Shown here: one piece after another, positions 46,894 through 58,474 of the stretch
Numbering within the stretch: the first letter of the stretch is position 1
Layout of the letters: each line of letters opens with the position of its first letter
Made by a program: the position numbers and the translations under genes
Assembly (NCBI GenBank): GCA_950106755.1
Contig: OX467084.1
Coordinates: 28,337,213 to 28,401,212 of the forward strand
Length of the DNA: 64,000 nt
Direction: 5' to 3'
Source of the DNA: Climacium dendroides
Lineage: Eukaryota; Streptophyta; Bryopsida; Hypnales; Climaciaceae
Notes under the pieces: generated by a model
Told to the model about the DNA's origin: nothing
The model's input: only the letters and a program-made list of their open reading frames with translations
The model's database searches: none

Positions 46894-49010
46894 TTATACA
46901 ATACATTTCACAAGGTTAAAGTCTTCTACAATAAGCTTCCTAGGTGACATAATATATTTTTGTTGAGTAATTTTAGATAACAAGACATAGGATAGTTTGA
47001 TGGTAAATATATCACAAATATCAACAATTACTTTTGCAGCAACGATAGTACCTTGAACTTTATGTCTAGTGATGGTATATGCCAATGCCAATAGAAATAT
47101 AGATTTGAAGTATTTCCCTTTATATGTGCAATTAAACTTTGTTGTCTTCCTCTTTAATTTCACTTGTGAGCCCAATTCCAACATACCAATTGTGATAGCC
47201 TTTGCATATATACCTTCTTTAAGATAAATAGTTTCAATTTTATCCATTGTCCCATTGATTGTTCCTCTTTCAATATTAATATTGACCAACACCAAAGCAA
47301 AAGTACCTATAGTTGACTTTTTTGATTGATTGAATTTGGGATCATTATCCAATTACCTAGTTCTTCAACATCAAATGCATTAGATTCAATAGAAACTTCA
47401 AACACATCACTAGGAGGTGACTGCAAGAAACACTTGTCCCATTTTTTGTCCCCTTGGCCTCAAACAAGTGATTTTTTGCTCATAACTTTTGTGTTGTATG
47501 TTAGTTTTATATGAAATTGGAAATGAAGGTACATGTGATAGTTGTAAACATTGAATTTTTTTTTATTTAAATTTTTTATTTAATTATTTTTAAACAACCT
47601 CCAATTGAATGTCAACCTGGCAATTTTGGAGGGAGCAGGGTAGTACTATATTTGATCCAAAAATGAAAATTTGAAGCTCAAAATTGGAATAAAAGGACTT
47701 CTACTATAGTCACACAAGCCATCAAAGATTCTCTAATTGTCCACCTTCCACATGTGCTCAAAATACACTACCTTTGTGCAAGTGCAAAAAACACAATTTT
47801 ATTTTTTCAAAAATAAATATGGTTGAAAAGGAGAATCTTCAAGTTAGAAAAAATGGAATTTTTAATTTCCTTAATTTAAAAAATACATATTTTCTAAAAA
47901 CCAAGCATCAAAGTGTCCATTTTTTTGGTATTTTCCATTGTGCTTTTTTGGGCATAACTTTTTGAGATAAATTTTCTAGGTCAAAATTTAGAGAGACATG
48001 CTATTACCAATGCTTTACAAGTTGTCCACATTTCATTTTGTTTCAAAAAAAATTATTTTAAAAGTCACAATACTCACTAAAATAGGCTATTGTGAGCCAA
48101 AATGGCAAGTGTTTCTTGCAACAACCCTAGGATCAAATAGCTTAGAAATTATGATATTATAATATCTATCAATGTCTCTTCTATGCATACATAAAATATT
48201 GTTTGATTATCAAGAACTATAAAAATTCTTTCCTCATCTATAACACAATCACCTAAACAAAAGTCAATTTTTTTTCAGTTTGACTTTTGATTGTGTATAA
48301 TATTTATAAATTCTTAATACAAAGGATTTTTGTTGTGCTATATAGATGCTTTCAACATACAATGGTTTCCAATCAACAAAATGGAGGGTGCTATAACAAG
48401 CACTATTCACAAATATTGTTAGAAACTTCAACAAATTATTGGCATGTCAAAGGTAATTGAGCCATACCTTCCACTAGCAACAAAAGCTTAGATTGAAATG
48501 GATCATTAGCTTAATTAAAGCTTTGTTTCATTGGTGAATAAACAACATTCAAGACATTCATTCAAGACATTGCTTGTCATCATACTCATCTAATCAATGA
48601 TAAAGACATCAACTTCTTCTAATCTTTGCAATGTGACATTAGATTGGTGGAAAGCATACAAGTAACCACAAACTAGAGTTCTAAAATGTTTAAGAATTGT
48701 AAAATTTGTTGTGCTAGACAATTGCCTTGTTGTTGCAACCATTGTCTCAAATAATAGCACCTTCTTCCCTAAGACTTGCAAATAATTTGTAAAATTTTTT
48801 ATGAAGAAATCCTTTGCACTATTTGGTGTATCTTTTAGAAAATGAATGCTCTTCAATGATTCACATATTTTATTGAAAACACATTGTTGTTCAGCAATTA
48901 ATATGATTGACTACATCTCTTCTCTAAAATTTTGATTAAAACAATTTTGTTCAACTAACCCAATCATATCAAAAGTCTCCCTCACAACACTCACTTCCAA
49001 TGCTCCAACA
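46894..49010 (-). pseudogene. PIF1/Helitron-like helicase pseudogene, interrupted
   Basis: Superfamily 1 DNA helicase of the type fused to Helitron Rep proteins. In minus-strand order: EQQCVFNKI (about 48890), a decayed Walker A (FLKDTPNSAKDFF where GPGGSGKT is usual), KVLLFETMVATTRQLSS, a Walker B reading VFIID-stop-MSMM (48600), then after the inserted element at 47416-48126 the C-terminal part (47352-46894) with INIERGTINGT, FLLALAYTITRHKVQG and LSYVLLSK, matching the FPLxxAxAITIHKSQG and YVALSR motifs. Stops and the lost Walker residues make it inactive. No Rep domain or Helitron ends were found, so a host PIF1 origin is not excluded. Confidence 0.78.
47416..48126. mobile_element. 711 bp TIR element, TGCAAGAAACAC family (copy B)
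   Basis: Ends are GGTGACTGCAAGAAACACTT and the complement of GGTTGTTGCAAGAAACACTT. A CTAGGA hexamer lies directly outside both ends (47410-47415 and 48127-48132), a probable 6 bp target duplication. It shares the TTGCAAGAAACAC core with the element at 6363-7882 and interior sequence with about 17850-18250 (inverted). It has no transposase. It sits inside the helicase pseudogene and so is younger. Confidence 0.72.
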
Positions 49011-49299
49011 TAATTGGGATCTAAATAGGAAAACTTTTCAAAAAAATTATCTAACAATTTTTTTGGTCTGCTTTTGTCATATTAATTTTTGTTCATACTA
49101 TAGTCTTATAATGATTCTAAATCTAAAACATAACCTCTAATCCCACACTCCAAAATATATGACTATTTTACATTTACTAGTGAATAGATTTAATCTTTGT
49201 TTGTAAAAGCTATATGTTGAAGAAGTATATTCTAAAAAAAAGATTATATATAGAACATTCATTTAAAAAAATATTCAATTTGTAGTTTTTTTAGGGTTT

Positions 49300-49890
49300 T
49301 GTATTCGATCAACAATGCAATTTATAAACAATGATTCAGAAAGAAATGGAATCATAAGAAATAAAAGCAAAAACATAGCAATTCAAGGTCCAATTGCAAA
49401 ATCCTAATTCACAAAGGAATTCTAAAGGTCGACAACCTTAGGTGCACATATGAAACCCCTATCTCCGTAGCAATTGCATTGCCAAGCATGTTTTTTACAT
49501 AGTTATTGTTGGAAACAACAAACCCAAATTCTACCTAAACATCACAATGTAAGGCCTACAAATAAAACGCAAAACTAACCTCTACAAATGTAACTCGCTA
49601 TGCATTCCTCATATCGCTTTTAACATTTTCTCTTTATAATTGTTGCAATACAACTTCATCTTCACCTCTGACTTTTGTATAAACTTACAATCACAACTTT
49701 TGTCAAAACATGTTGCCACTACTCCAACTCTCGCAATTGCCGTTGCCACGGTTGTCATATCGGACGGAATCTCATTGTTCACGGATAGAATTAGACCGAT
49801 TTTGTCCATGAACAGTGAGATTCCGTCCGATATGACAACCGTGGCCGTCGCCATAGCCTTTGTAGTGTTTTGTTCCTAGACCAATTTTTC
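49300..49890 (-). pseudogene. HMA-domain exon fragment, copy 2, with a palindrome inserted
   Basis: The minus strand reads CDCKFIQKSEVKMKLYCNNY then KEKML, as in copy 1. Its 3' part (49310-49490) matches 34960-35165 in inverse orientation. A palindrome (49745-49845) interrupts sequence that is continuous in copy 1. The MATATVVISDG-type ORFs on both strands come from the palindrome. Confidence 0.6.
49745..49845. repeat. 101 bp palindrome (47 bp arms, 7 bp loop)
   Basis: 49745-49791 (from GCCACGGTTGTCATATCGGA) and 49799-49845 are reverse complements with about four mismatches. Copies 1 and 3 of the surrounding repeat lack it, so it is an insertion or an inverted duplication. It is more GC-rich than its surroundings. 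Confidence 0.9.
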
Positions 49891-49899
49891 AGAAATTTC

Positions 49900-50220
49900 T
49901 TAGTGTTCTTGTAACTCACTAGGCATTCCTTGTGTATTACTTATGATATTTTCTCTTCACAATTGTTGCAACATAACTTCATCTCCACCTTTAGTTTTTG
50001 TGTAAACTCACAATTACAACTCTTGTCAAAATGCATTACCTTTGCCACAACTCTTATATTTGTCATAGCCTTCCTAGTGTTTTGTCTCTTGCCCAACACT
50101 TTTAAATTTTGTTCCTTGATTTCAACATTCCCCAATGTTGAAATTCCACTTTCAAGGGGGTGTAAGTGTTTTTTGATGGGACCCATGAAAATACTAGTTG
50201 TTGAAAATATTGACATTTTA
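49900..50220 (-). pseudogene. HMA-domain exon fragment, copy 3
   Basis: The minus strand reads KLKVEMKLCCNNCEEKIS, the best preserved of the three copies, with both cysteines of the metal-binding site (here CCxxC). Upstream sequence (GNVEIKEQNLKVLGKRQN) matches the leader of copy 1 (34540-34700). The fragment ends at the exon end with no further HMA exons following. Confidence 0.6.
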
Positions 50221-50299
50221 TCCTTAAATCTTTTGTCTTTTTGCTCAAATCAATTTCAGTGTAATTTGATAGTTTTAAAAAATTAAAATTCTAAAAATT

Positions 50300-51904
50300 A
50301 AAATTGTATAGTTGATGAATTTTTCAAGGAAGTTTCTTCAAAATTGAATAGATGATAATTAAAATTTGACTCTAACGACAATTTTTAACCATTATACCTA
50401 ACATGAATGTTGTCTTTTGATGCAAACATAAAAAAGGTTGAGAAAGTCATACTTTATAACACATATAAATTTTGTCCTATATTCCGTAGGTACTTAGAGG
50501 TTAACACCCAAGTAATGACTAGGGGGGCTTAGAAATTTTTTAAAGGTGCACTAGAAAATATATCTTTTCAATTTTTTTGAAATCCTCAATAAAAGAGACT
50601 TATGTTGTGCATCAAGAATAGAGATGATTTATATTTCAAAATATTTATGAATCTTTTTTAATCAATTTTAAAGGATTTTGATATGTCAATTTATCAAAAA
50701 TATCATTCATATTTTGAGCCTTGTAAATTTCTATATATATGTCTTCTAATAAAAAAATTAATAACTCTTCAATAATATTGTATAAATTGTGTGTTAAATG
50801 GGCTCGGGGGTAAATGGCTTGTAAATGGGCTTTGAATCCATTTGTTTGAATTAGACATGTAATCTATCAAGTGCAAAATTACATTCTTGCTTCCCCCATC
50901 ACACATTCTTCAAAAGCTCTTCTTTTATGTAATAATTTTACAACTTTTCACATCTTACATCCCATACATTCATCATTCACAATCAAAAAGAAAAGAAAAA
51001 ACAGAAAAAATTTATTTGGTGTGTCCACAGATACAAAGTCTTTAATTAGTTATTAAAACACTACCTTCAATTATTTATGAGTTGGTGTGAATGAAAAGTC
51101 TATTCATCTAAGGTTCCATGATTGACTTTGAATAGAAAATAGAAGTGACATTGACATTATTATTTTTGTATTTTGAAGTCTCATAATTGATTTTAGGTAT
51201 AGAAAGTACAAGTGACACTAACATTAGTGATTTTTGTTCAAATCATTAATATATACGAATGTGAATTTCAACCTTTGACCTTAAATAAAAAGAAATGTTA
51301 TCTCATGGTGCCTCATCCTTGTACCCCAAGCACAAGAGGCTTATTTTATAGTACTCAATCTTTTTTCCTTTATGATGGGCATCTCTTCTTGCATTGATGA
51401 TTATTGATTCTTACAACCTTTCATGTATATAACGTCATTATTCATTTCTTCTTAAAATAAGTTAGGTAATAATAGTTTCAATTTGTAATGCATCTATTCA
51501 TTGATAATCCATTTTACGATGCTTAAAATAAATGCTTAACAATACTTATTTGTACAATAATACATTAATTTTGTATTTTTTTGAAGATTTGATTAATGCA
51601 AAACATATAGATTATAGAAAAGTCATTACAGACCTTTGATGAATCAATTAAGAAATACATGGCTTTAATATGCAAAAATGCTTTGAAATGTTTAAGCCAT
51701 AGTTTATACCAAAATAATATAGGTGTGTATTAAACTTAATGAATGTATTTGTATGTAGCATAAATAGGATAATATTCAATTTTTCATATATAGAAATAAA
51801 TATTTTCAATACTTCATATATTAATTAATAATTATGAATGTATTCAAATTTTTATCACAATATAATACATAAAGATTGCATTCACATGATTAAATTAACA
51901 TAAT
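50300..51904. other. Intergenic, no gene seen
   Basis: Strongly AT-rich with only short low-complexity ORFs. Nothing supported. Confidence 0.6.
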
Positions 51905-52778
51905 CATACTACTAAAATCATAAGTCCCTTTGTAATATCACAAATGCTACCATTAATACTAGGGGCTCGTGCATGCTATGCTATGCATTCATTGTATCAC
52001 ATATTAGTAAAATTTTGATATATTTGAATGCATGATAATGATTTCAATAAGTCTTTAAAATAATTATTTTAAATATTTTCTAAAAATATTTTCAATCATG
52101 CATACATAGAAATTGTATTTTCACAGAATGTGATATTACAGAAATAGAGTAGCAATTTGCAATCACTTTTGTAATATCACTTTTTACAAAGGGTGATATT
52201 ATAGAAATAATATAGTTGTTGCAATTAAGGTGATATTAAAGAGGATCCATAGGATGATATTATAAAAGTAGCAAATCCATTGCTTCTCTTTGCTTTACAC
52301 TTCTTTGCACTTCTATGATTTTGTGCTTTTGTGAGCTTTGAGCTTTTATGATTTCAATTTTCTATTGCTACTACCAAATGATTTTGAGAAATTTATTCAA
52401 TTGAACTCATTTTGGATTCCACAACAATTAAGTTATTCACCAAGTTTTTGAGATTTATAAATTTTTTTTTTCAATTCTTCAATTTGGGTTGCCATTTTTT
52501 GTAACAATGGAGTCAAATTTCTAATGCATTCTAATGTATATGTATCTTTTATAGTATTTAGCATTGCATATGTTTCATTCATCATTCAATAAATTTCTAT
52601 TGTACATTTCAATATATGCTTACTTATAAAAAATATATTATACAAAGATTTTAGTCATTTTTATTTGAAGATTTATTGAAATTTTTGTTTTGCATTCTAT
52701 CTAATATATAAAAATTCTTATAAAATTCTAATGATGAATGCGTAGAACTGCTAGTCATACTACTAAAATCATAAGTCC
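51904..52778. repeat. Repeat unit flanked by 24 bp direct repeats
   Basis: A 24 bp sequence containing ATACTACTAAAATCATAAGT occurs at about 51904 and 52755 in the same orientation, and a near copy occurs inverted at about 7579-7605. Between them, 52130-52490 carries the GTGATATTA hairpin repeats and is related in inverse orientation to 7150-7590. This may be a dispersed element whose borders are the 24 bp repeats. Confidence 0.55.
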
Positions 52779-52779
52779 T

Positions 52780-55700
52780 GATTATAGACATAGCCGCTCC
52801 CCTTGTTCCAGACAAAGAATTGCAGTTTGCTGAAGTTGAAAGACAAGAACTAGTTGTTCCGGCCGTCGGATCCTCTAGGGTGACTGGTAGTACAGATTCA
52901 TCAGAGGTTGACAACAACCCTTTGAAATCTCTACTTCTTCCAACTAATGTTGTGGATCGCTACCTAGAGAGAGCCAAGAAGTTTTGCATGGAATTGAAGT
53001 AGATTGTGTTGGACGATCACGACTAGTGGTTAAAAACATTTGACCTAAACAGTAGTGTTGTCAAGTTCTAGTGCGTTGAATGCAGGAAAGATTGCAGAGG
53101 GGATAGCTCCAACGACACGAAAACACAAGTTGACAACTTGTTCAACAATTTCAGGAGATTCCATTTGGTGAACACTGGGCACGTTAGAAACTATTGTGTC
53201 GCAAAGAATGTGGATTTCGAAGACCATCCTCAATCTGAGGCCAAAAATGGTCGGCCTATCACTATAACTCCAGTAGATCATAAGAACTTGATTGCAAAGG
53301 GGGTGCAGATTGTGAAGGGGATGATTGCCACTCTTCCAAAAGGTCATAAGGAGTTCATAGTGTTGGAAAATGTAGAGGCCAAGAATACTGGATGTTATTG
53401 GTTCCAAGTCAAATGTCCGTATTGCAGGGACCTTATTGTACTTTGTCCACCTAGAAAGACTTTGGAGGTGAACTTGCAAAATCATTTGAGCGGGTTCAAG
53501 CATCAAAAGGTTGTCGAAGACGCACATAAGCCTTTGAGGGAACCAGCGTGAACAAGTCAACCGGGGCCGCCTAGTAGTTATGGCGCAACAAGTTTGCATT
53601 CAAATCAGGCTGATCTGCACTCCTGGTTCAAAACAATCTTCATCGACTATTGAGGAAGGTATGTCTCAAGTTGTGGATTAGAATTTTCTTGCGAGTTTGG
53701 TGTGTTATGGTTTTCGTGGTTCTACTGTGCAATATGCTAGTTTATCATATCTTGTGAATGTTTTGCTTGATGACACCCATTGTGGTGTTAATTGGTATCC
53801 CAAGCCACATCTTAGTGCCATTGTAAATGCTAGAGGATCTATAGTGAGTGCCAATGGTGCATTTCGATATAAAAAATGCAATCATTCAGCATTGTCTTGA
53901 GAACCCTTTCCAAATTTGATTTGCCCCCTGTGTGCTTCGATACCTTTAGAAAACAAATTTAAAATGCGTATTCGTAGAGAGGAATAGGCAGTTGTTAAAA
54001 GAGGCCACTGTGACACTACAAGAGGTATAAGATTAGGATACTTATCAACTGCAGAAGCGTTCAAGTATACAAGAAATGTCTCCAAGAAATTCCAATTAGA
54101 GAAACTACACTACTGGCATGCAAGAACTCGCATAGTACAGTTAAAAGTTCAAAGGCCAATCTTGAAGGAAAGTGCCCAGAACGCCTCAATAGATCACAAT
54201 CTCATAAAATTCTATAACATCATCATTAGTGCATACATGATAGGTGCGTTTGGAGGGAAAGATGGGCTATGGGATTTTATAAAAGACGTGGTTGCTAACC
54301 TGAATAGGAAGGATTCAAGTAAGAGTTACAGTGAAAACACGAGATGCTTTTTACAAGCAATGAGAATTTATGGGGGTAGACGTTTCTGCAATTTGTTTGC
54401 ACTCAATTTTACTGGTCCTAGTTTTTACAGTATTTGAAGGGAAAGTAGAAAGGATGTCATGTTTGTTTCAAGGAAGCACATTGACATTTTTAAATCCATT
54501 GTCCAAATTTATGCCGATGCCAAAGGTACGCATAGCATTCATGGAGCCATCCTGGTCATATTCACTGAAGATGAAACTAAGGTGAGGGGGCGGGTTTCGT
54601 GGGAGGCTAGATGGGACACCCTCTTGGGATTTTGTGGATCCAAAGATAGTCATGCTTGTGTGACAGACTACAAGCCTATTGTAGGGGCGGGAGACTTTGG
54701 TTACAACAAATTAATAGACTCGTTTAGACTAAATAAAGTAAGTAGTTTTGCTAGAGTCATTGTTGTCAATCCCCTGCATGAGAAATTGCTACGACTAGTT
54801 TTGGTGGCTTGCTGTACCTACGGGTGTTTCGAAGCAAGGTGGATTAGAGCGCACTAGCACAAAATTGATGGCTTGTGGAGCAAACATTGTTATGCATAGA
54901 CTGGTCCTATTCTTGGCCATGCTAGTGACGGAGACTCTCGTAGACGTCAATTAATGCTGGCAGATTATCGTAGTTCAGAAGGACTTAGATTAGGTGGGTT
55001 GGAAAGGCTGGTTTTTTACTTCATCCATCAATGCTGCTAGAGAAGTGACCACACTCTATGACCAAGATTATATACATAATGGAAAAAAGTTTCTTAATCC
55101 GTTAGATAGCAATGTCCATACTTTAAGGTTAGGTGTTGATATGGCATTGCATCAACAAATCTACCAAGTATTTAACCGCTTTACAATAGATCAGCATGGG
55201 TTACTACAAGAGGATTACAATAGAAGGGATCGGTAGAATTGGGCTAGTGCACAGAGACTATGTTCTGCAAAAGTACGTGATTGCTTGTGTTCACTCCGCT
55301 TGTCTAGTGATTTGCACTGTGAACGCACTCTTGGAACTGAAATGTACCTTAAAATCTATACTGATTACATTGATGTTTTCATGTCTCCTTGTCATGACCT
55401 TCGTGAACGTATTGTGAAAGCGGCTAAGGTGTCATTTTTTTCAGGCTCTGGAAACTGTGGATTAAGTACGGTAATCACGGCATACTAGGAAATACTGAAC
55501 TTATCAATCTCAAAGTACACTTTGTTAGTCAACAGTGTTTTCTAAATGTACAATTATCTTGTCATTTTATTGCTCTTCTCATTTGTCATTTTTGTGATAA
55601 GTATCCTCATTTGAGGATCCCGTTCCATCTAACTGGTAGTAATTCCTGTGAAGTATTCTTCTCTAAGGTAGGAGGCATGGTAGGGATGGAGAGAGCATAT

Positions 55701-57250
55701 GATTTCCAAGAACTCTTGGGTGCTACAAATACTGTAAACCATTTATCACAGATTGAATACGGAGGGAACAATATTCAATTTGCCAAGATACACAACAAAA
55801 TGAACAATATTTGGGCAAAATTGCACATACTCAAGGACGGCAAGGAGTCTGATCTGAGAGGCTACAATGCAATCTCAAGCAACGACGACATTGTGACCGC
55901 CTTGAAAGAGGGACTGAAACAGGCTAAAAAATTTATCAATTCATTGAATATGGTTAGACAATTGAATGGAAATCCTTTCTTTTCTAAGGATCGATTGACT
56001 AATGTGAAAAACTCACTATATTTTAATAATAGTGAAGATTATTTAAATGCTACTAAATGTTCAGATACCTGTTTTGTTGATATTGGGTTGGATGTTGGAG
56101 TTTATTTTGTACAACACTCCACAATTTCTAGACCATCCATAGTAGCTGCAGCAAAAAAGGGGAGTGGACGAGCATCCAAATTTGGTTCCATGACGTCCAC
56201 CATGCAAAGGGTCGATGAAGATACCTGGTGGGTAGGCCGCATCCAAAAGATGTGAAAGCGCGCTGGTGGAAATTCGTGGGGACCCGTCAAGCAACCAATT
56301 GACATTGCCAATCGGGAAATGATCCAAGGGAAGAAAGGCATATTAGTTCTGAATGTACAAATCATTTTACACTACTATAACCAAGCACCTGGTCAATATA
56401 AATTCAAATATAACTTATCTGATTCCAAGTGGATTAGTCTTGAATCTGTGATTACTAACGTTACCTTGACTTATAATTCAGACACTCAAGTTTATAGCCT
56501 TGACTTGGATGATGCTGCAAATTTGAACAAATATGTTCGGAATAACCCTGTATAGTATTGGTTATTTGTAATAAGCATGAGCTAAGTGTGGTATGGTACA
56601 TGATGAAGTTAGAACTCAATTGGCAGCCAAAGTTCAAGCATTTGGGTTTAGGATGCAAACCTCACCTGTTTTGCAGTCCTCAATGTATGTTGGCAATTTC
56701 AGATTATTCTGAGCTGCATTCAATCATCAAAGGATACTGCAAGTGGTACCAACATCCAGCATCTTCTATGAGGGGCATTGTTGTAATATGCAACCTCAGC
56801 CCAATCAATTTTCATACGTAAGAACTTTCCACACATGGTTTGAACATTATTGATGTTGTATACGTATAGAATGGGCTATACTTTGTCTTATCTTTAGAAG
56901 CTGTAACCTTGCCGTGTAACGCTACTAGGCTTCAGTTGAATATGTTCAAACTAGGACAATGCTTAGTATATAAATGCTATGACGAATAACTAATGGAAAG
57001 ACTTTCTTTCTTATATCTTATAACATGAAGCATTATATAGAAAAGGGCAAATGGTGCAGTTTATTGGATGTGCTCAGGTTTTTGTAGGTGGTGAATTACT
57101 TTTCACACTATATGGTATCATGTTGAGGAAGACCAATGAATTTTGTTCAATTTTGGTGACTCTATCAACAAATAGACCAAGCTGGCAGTGCTTCGGATGA
57201 CCAGGTATATTTTTCCATAGTATCACTCCTAATGTAAGTCCTTTTATTTT
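52780..57250 (+). pseudogene. Zinc-finger transposase-like coding relic, family not recognised
   Basis: A long collinear coding relic read in several frames with many stops. In order: an acidic leader (52800-53000); a first zinc-finger-like segment with CVECRKDC...FRRFHLVNTGH (about 53070-53180); a second, KCPYCRDL...NHLSGFKH (about 53410-53506); a body with FRGSTVQYASLSYLVNVLL (53700), SKKFQLEKLHYWHARTR (54090), VTDYKPIVGAGDFGYN (54660), GPILGHASDGDSRRRQ (54905), YTDYIDVFMSPCHDLRER then KAAKVSFF (55360), IPFHLTGSNSCEVFFSKVGG (55615) and ERAYDFQELLG (55690). Further open blocks run to about 57250. Intact, it would exceed 1200 aa. Two zinc fingers ahead of a body with an Asp-rich motif suggest a transposase, but I cannot place it in hAT, MULE, PIF or another superfamily, and no TIRs were found. 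Confidence 0.6.
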
Positions 57251-58138
57251 TTGTTGTCGTGCTTGGTGAGCCAAATTTCCATCCAACATATTGGCTGAAA
57301 ACTAGAACAATAAAGAGGAATTAACAAACTAGAACTTGTACAAGAATTTAGAGTCGTGAATGCCATTGAGGGTTGAGATTACTAACTTGTAATTGAGCAA
57401 CTTGTGTAGTGGGAGTGGGAGTTTCTTATTCAGGCAAGTTTTCTATTTTTTTTTCTTTGCCAATGTGCCTTTCTTTGACTTTTACTTAATTGTGTTTTTG
57501 GTTTGGTACATGTGGTGAGGATAATAATATAAGGTTTTTACTTTTTTAGGAGGTATGTGGTTACTTTTTTTTTGGCAATGGAAAGTAAAATACTAGGAGG
57601 AATGAGCAGAATACTTATACATTTCACTGTAATTACCAAAGCCTAGTAATTACTGGGGTTGGACATGACTGGTAGGAAGAGAAGATCAGAATAGGATTTG
57701 GAGCAGAAATTCTAGGAACCATAATAACAAACTCAGTTACTTGGTTGGAATTTGGCCACCCATGAAGTAGATGTTCACCCTTTTTTTTTTGCAGTTTAAG
57801 ATTCTGATTTCAAAAAAGAATTCTATTTGTAGTATTGTTGCCACATCAATTTCTAACTCATGATTTGAGATGATGAACCTAGAACTAATGGCATAAGTGG
57901 CTTCTCTTCCTTCAACAGTTTACTTCTTCACATGAACTCTTTCAGATTGTTGTTGTTATTCCTGTGTTTCCTCTCCTCGTGTAGGTCACTACCAAAGCCG
58001 CTGGCTTCCCCGACGTTAATCTCATGCATTCAGTTGTAGAGTCTTCTTGAACCCTTGCATCTTCCTTATGCACTTGCAGCATCGTAGTTCTCTTAGGGTT
58101 TGTGTTAGGTAGTTTCTGGTTTTGGCATCTGCGGGATT
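57251..58138. other. Intergenic, no gene seen
   Basis: Less AT-rich towards its right end (57900-58138), as might suit a promoter or leader for the small ORF that follows. No motif could be fixed. Confidence 0.4.
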
Positions 58139-58474
58139 ATGGCAAGAGTATCGTTAGGTGGAGAGATTGTGCTTCATGATGCTATCGTGAAATTCATCGT
58201 GGAAGGCACTCGCGGTAGCGATTGTCCTTGGGTTTCTAGGGAGCTTGAGCAAAGGCGCATTGCTTCCCTTTGTTTAATGTCAGTGTTGCCAACCATTTTC
58301 CAAAGCAACCATTTCAATGTGGGGCTTGGTGTACATCTCGTTGCTCTTCCCCTTGCTAATTCTGATACAAAGCTAATTGTGGCAAGAGATGGGGTGAGAA
58401 TTTCAGCCGATGCAAAGTCTAGACTTGTCTTACAAACATTCAATTGCATCATGGATTTCTTCAGCAAAATTTGA
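58139..58474 (+). CDS. Hypothetical 111 aa ORF
   Basis: ATG to TGA with balanced composition, unlike the surrounding AT-rich DNA: MARVSLGGEIVLHDAIVKF...GLGVHLVALPLANSDTKLI...NCIMDFFSKI. No domain is recognised. Open codons may continue in downstream pieces: a GTGAGT donor near 58628 and a TGTGCAG acceptor near 58761. It could be the first exon of a larger gene or a gene fragment. The minus-strand ORF across it is a shadow. Confidence 0.4.
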   Translation: MARVSLGGEIVLHDAIVKFIVEGTRGSDCPWVSRELEQRRIASLCLMSVLPTIFQSNHFNVGLGVHLVALPLANSDTKLIVARDGVRISADAKSRLVLQTFNCIMDFFSKI

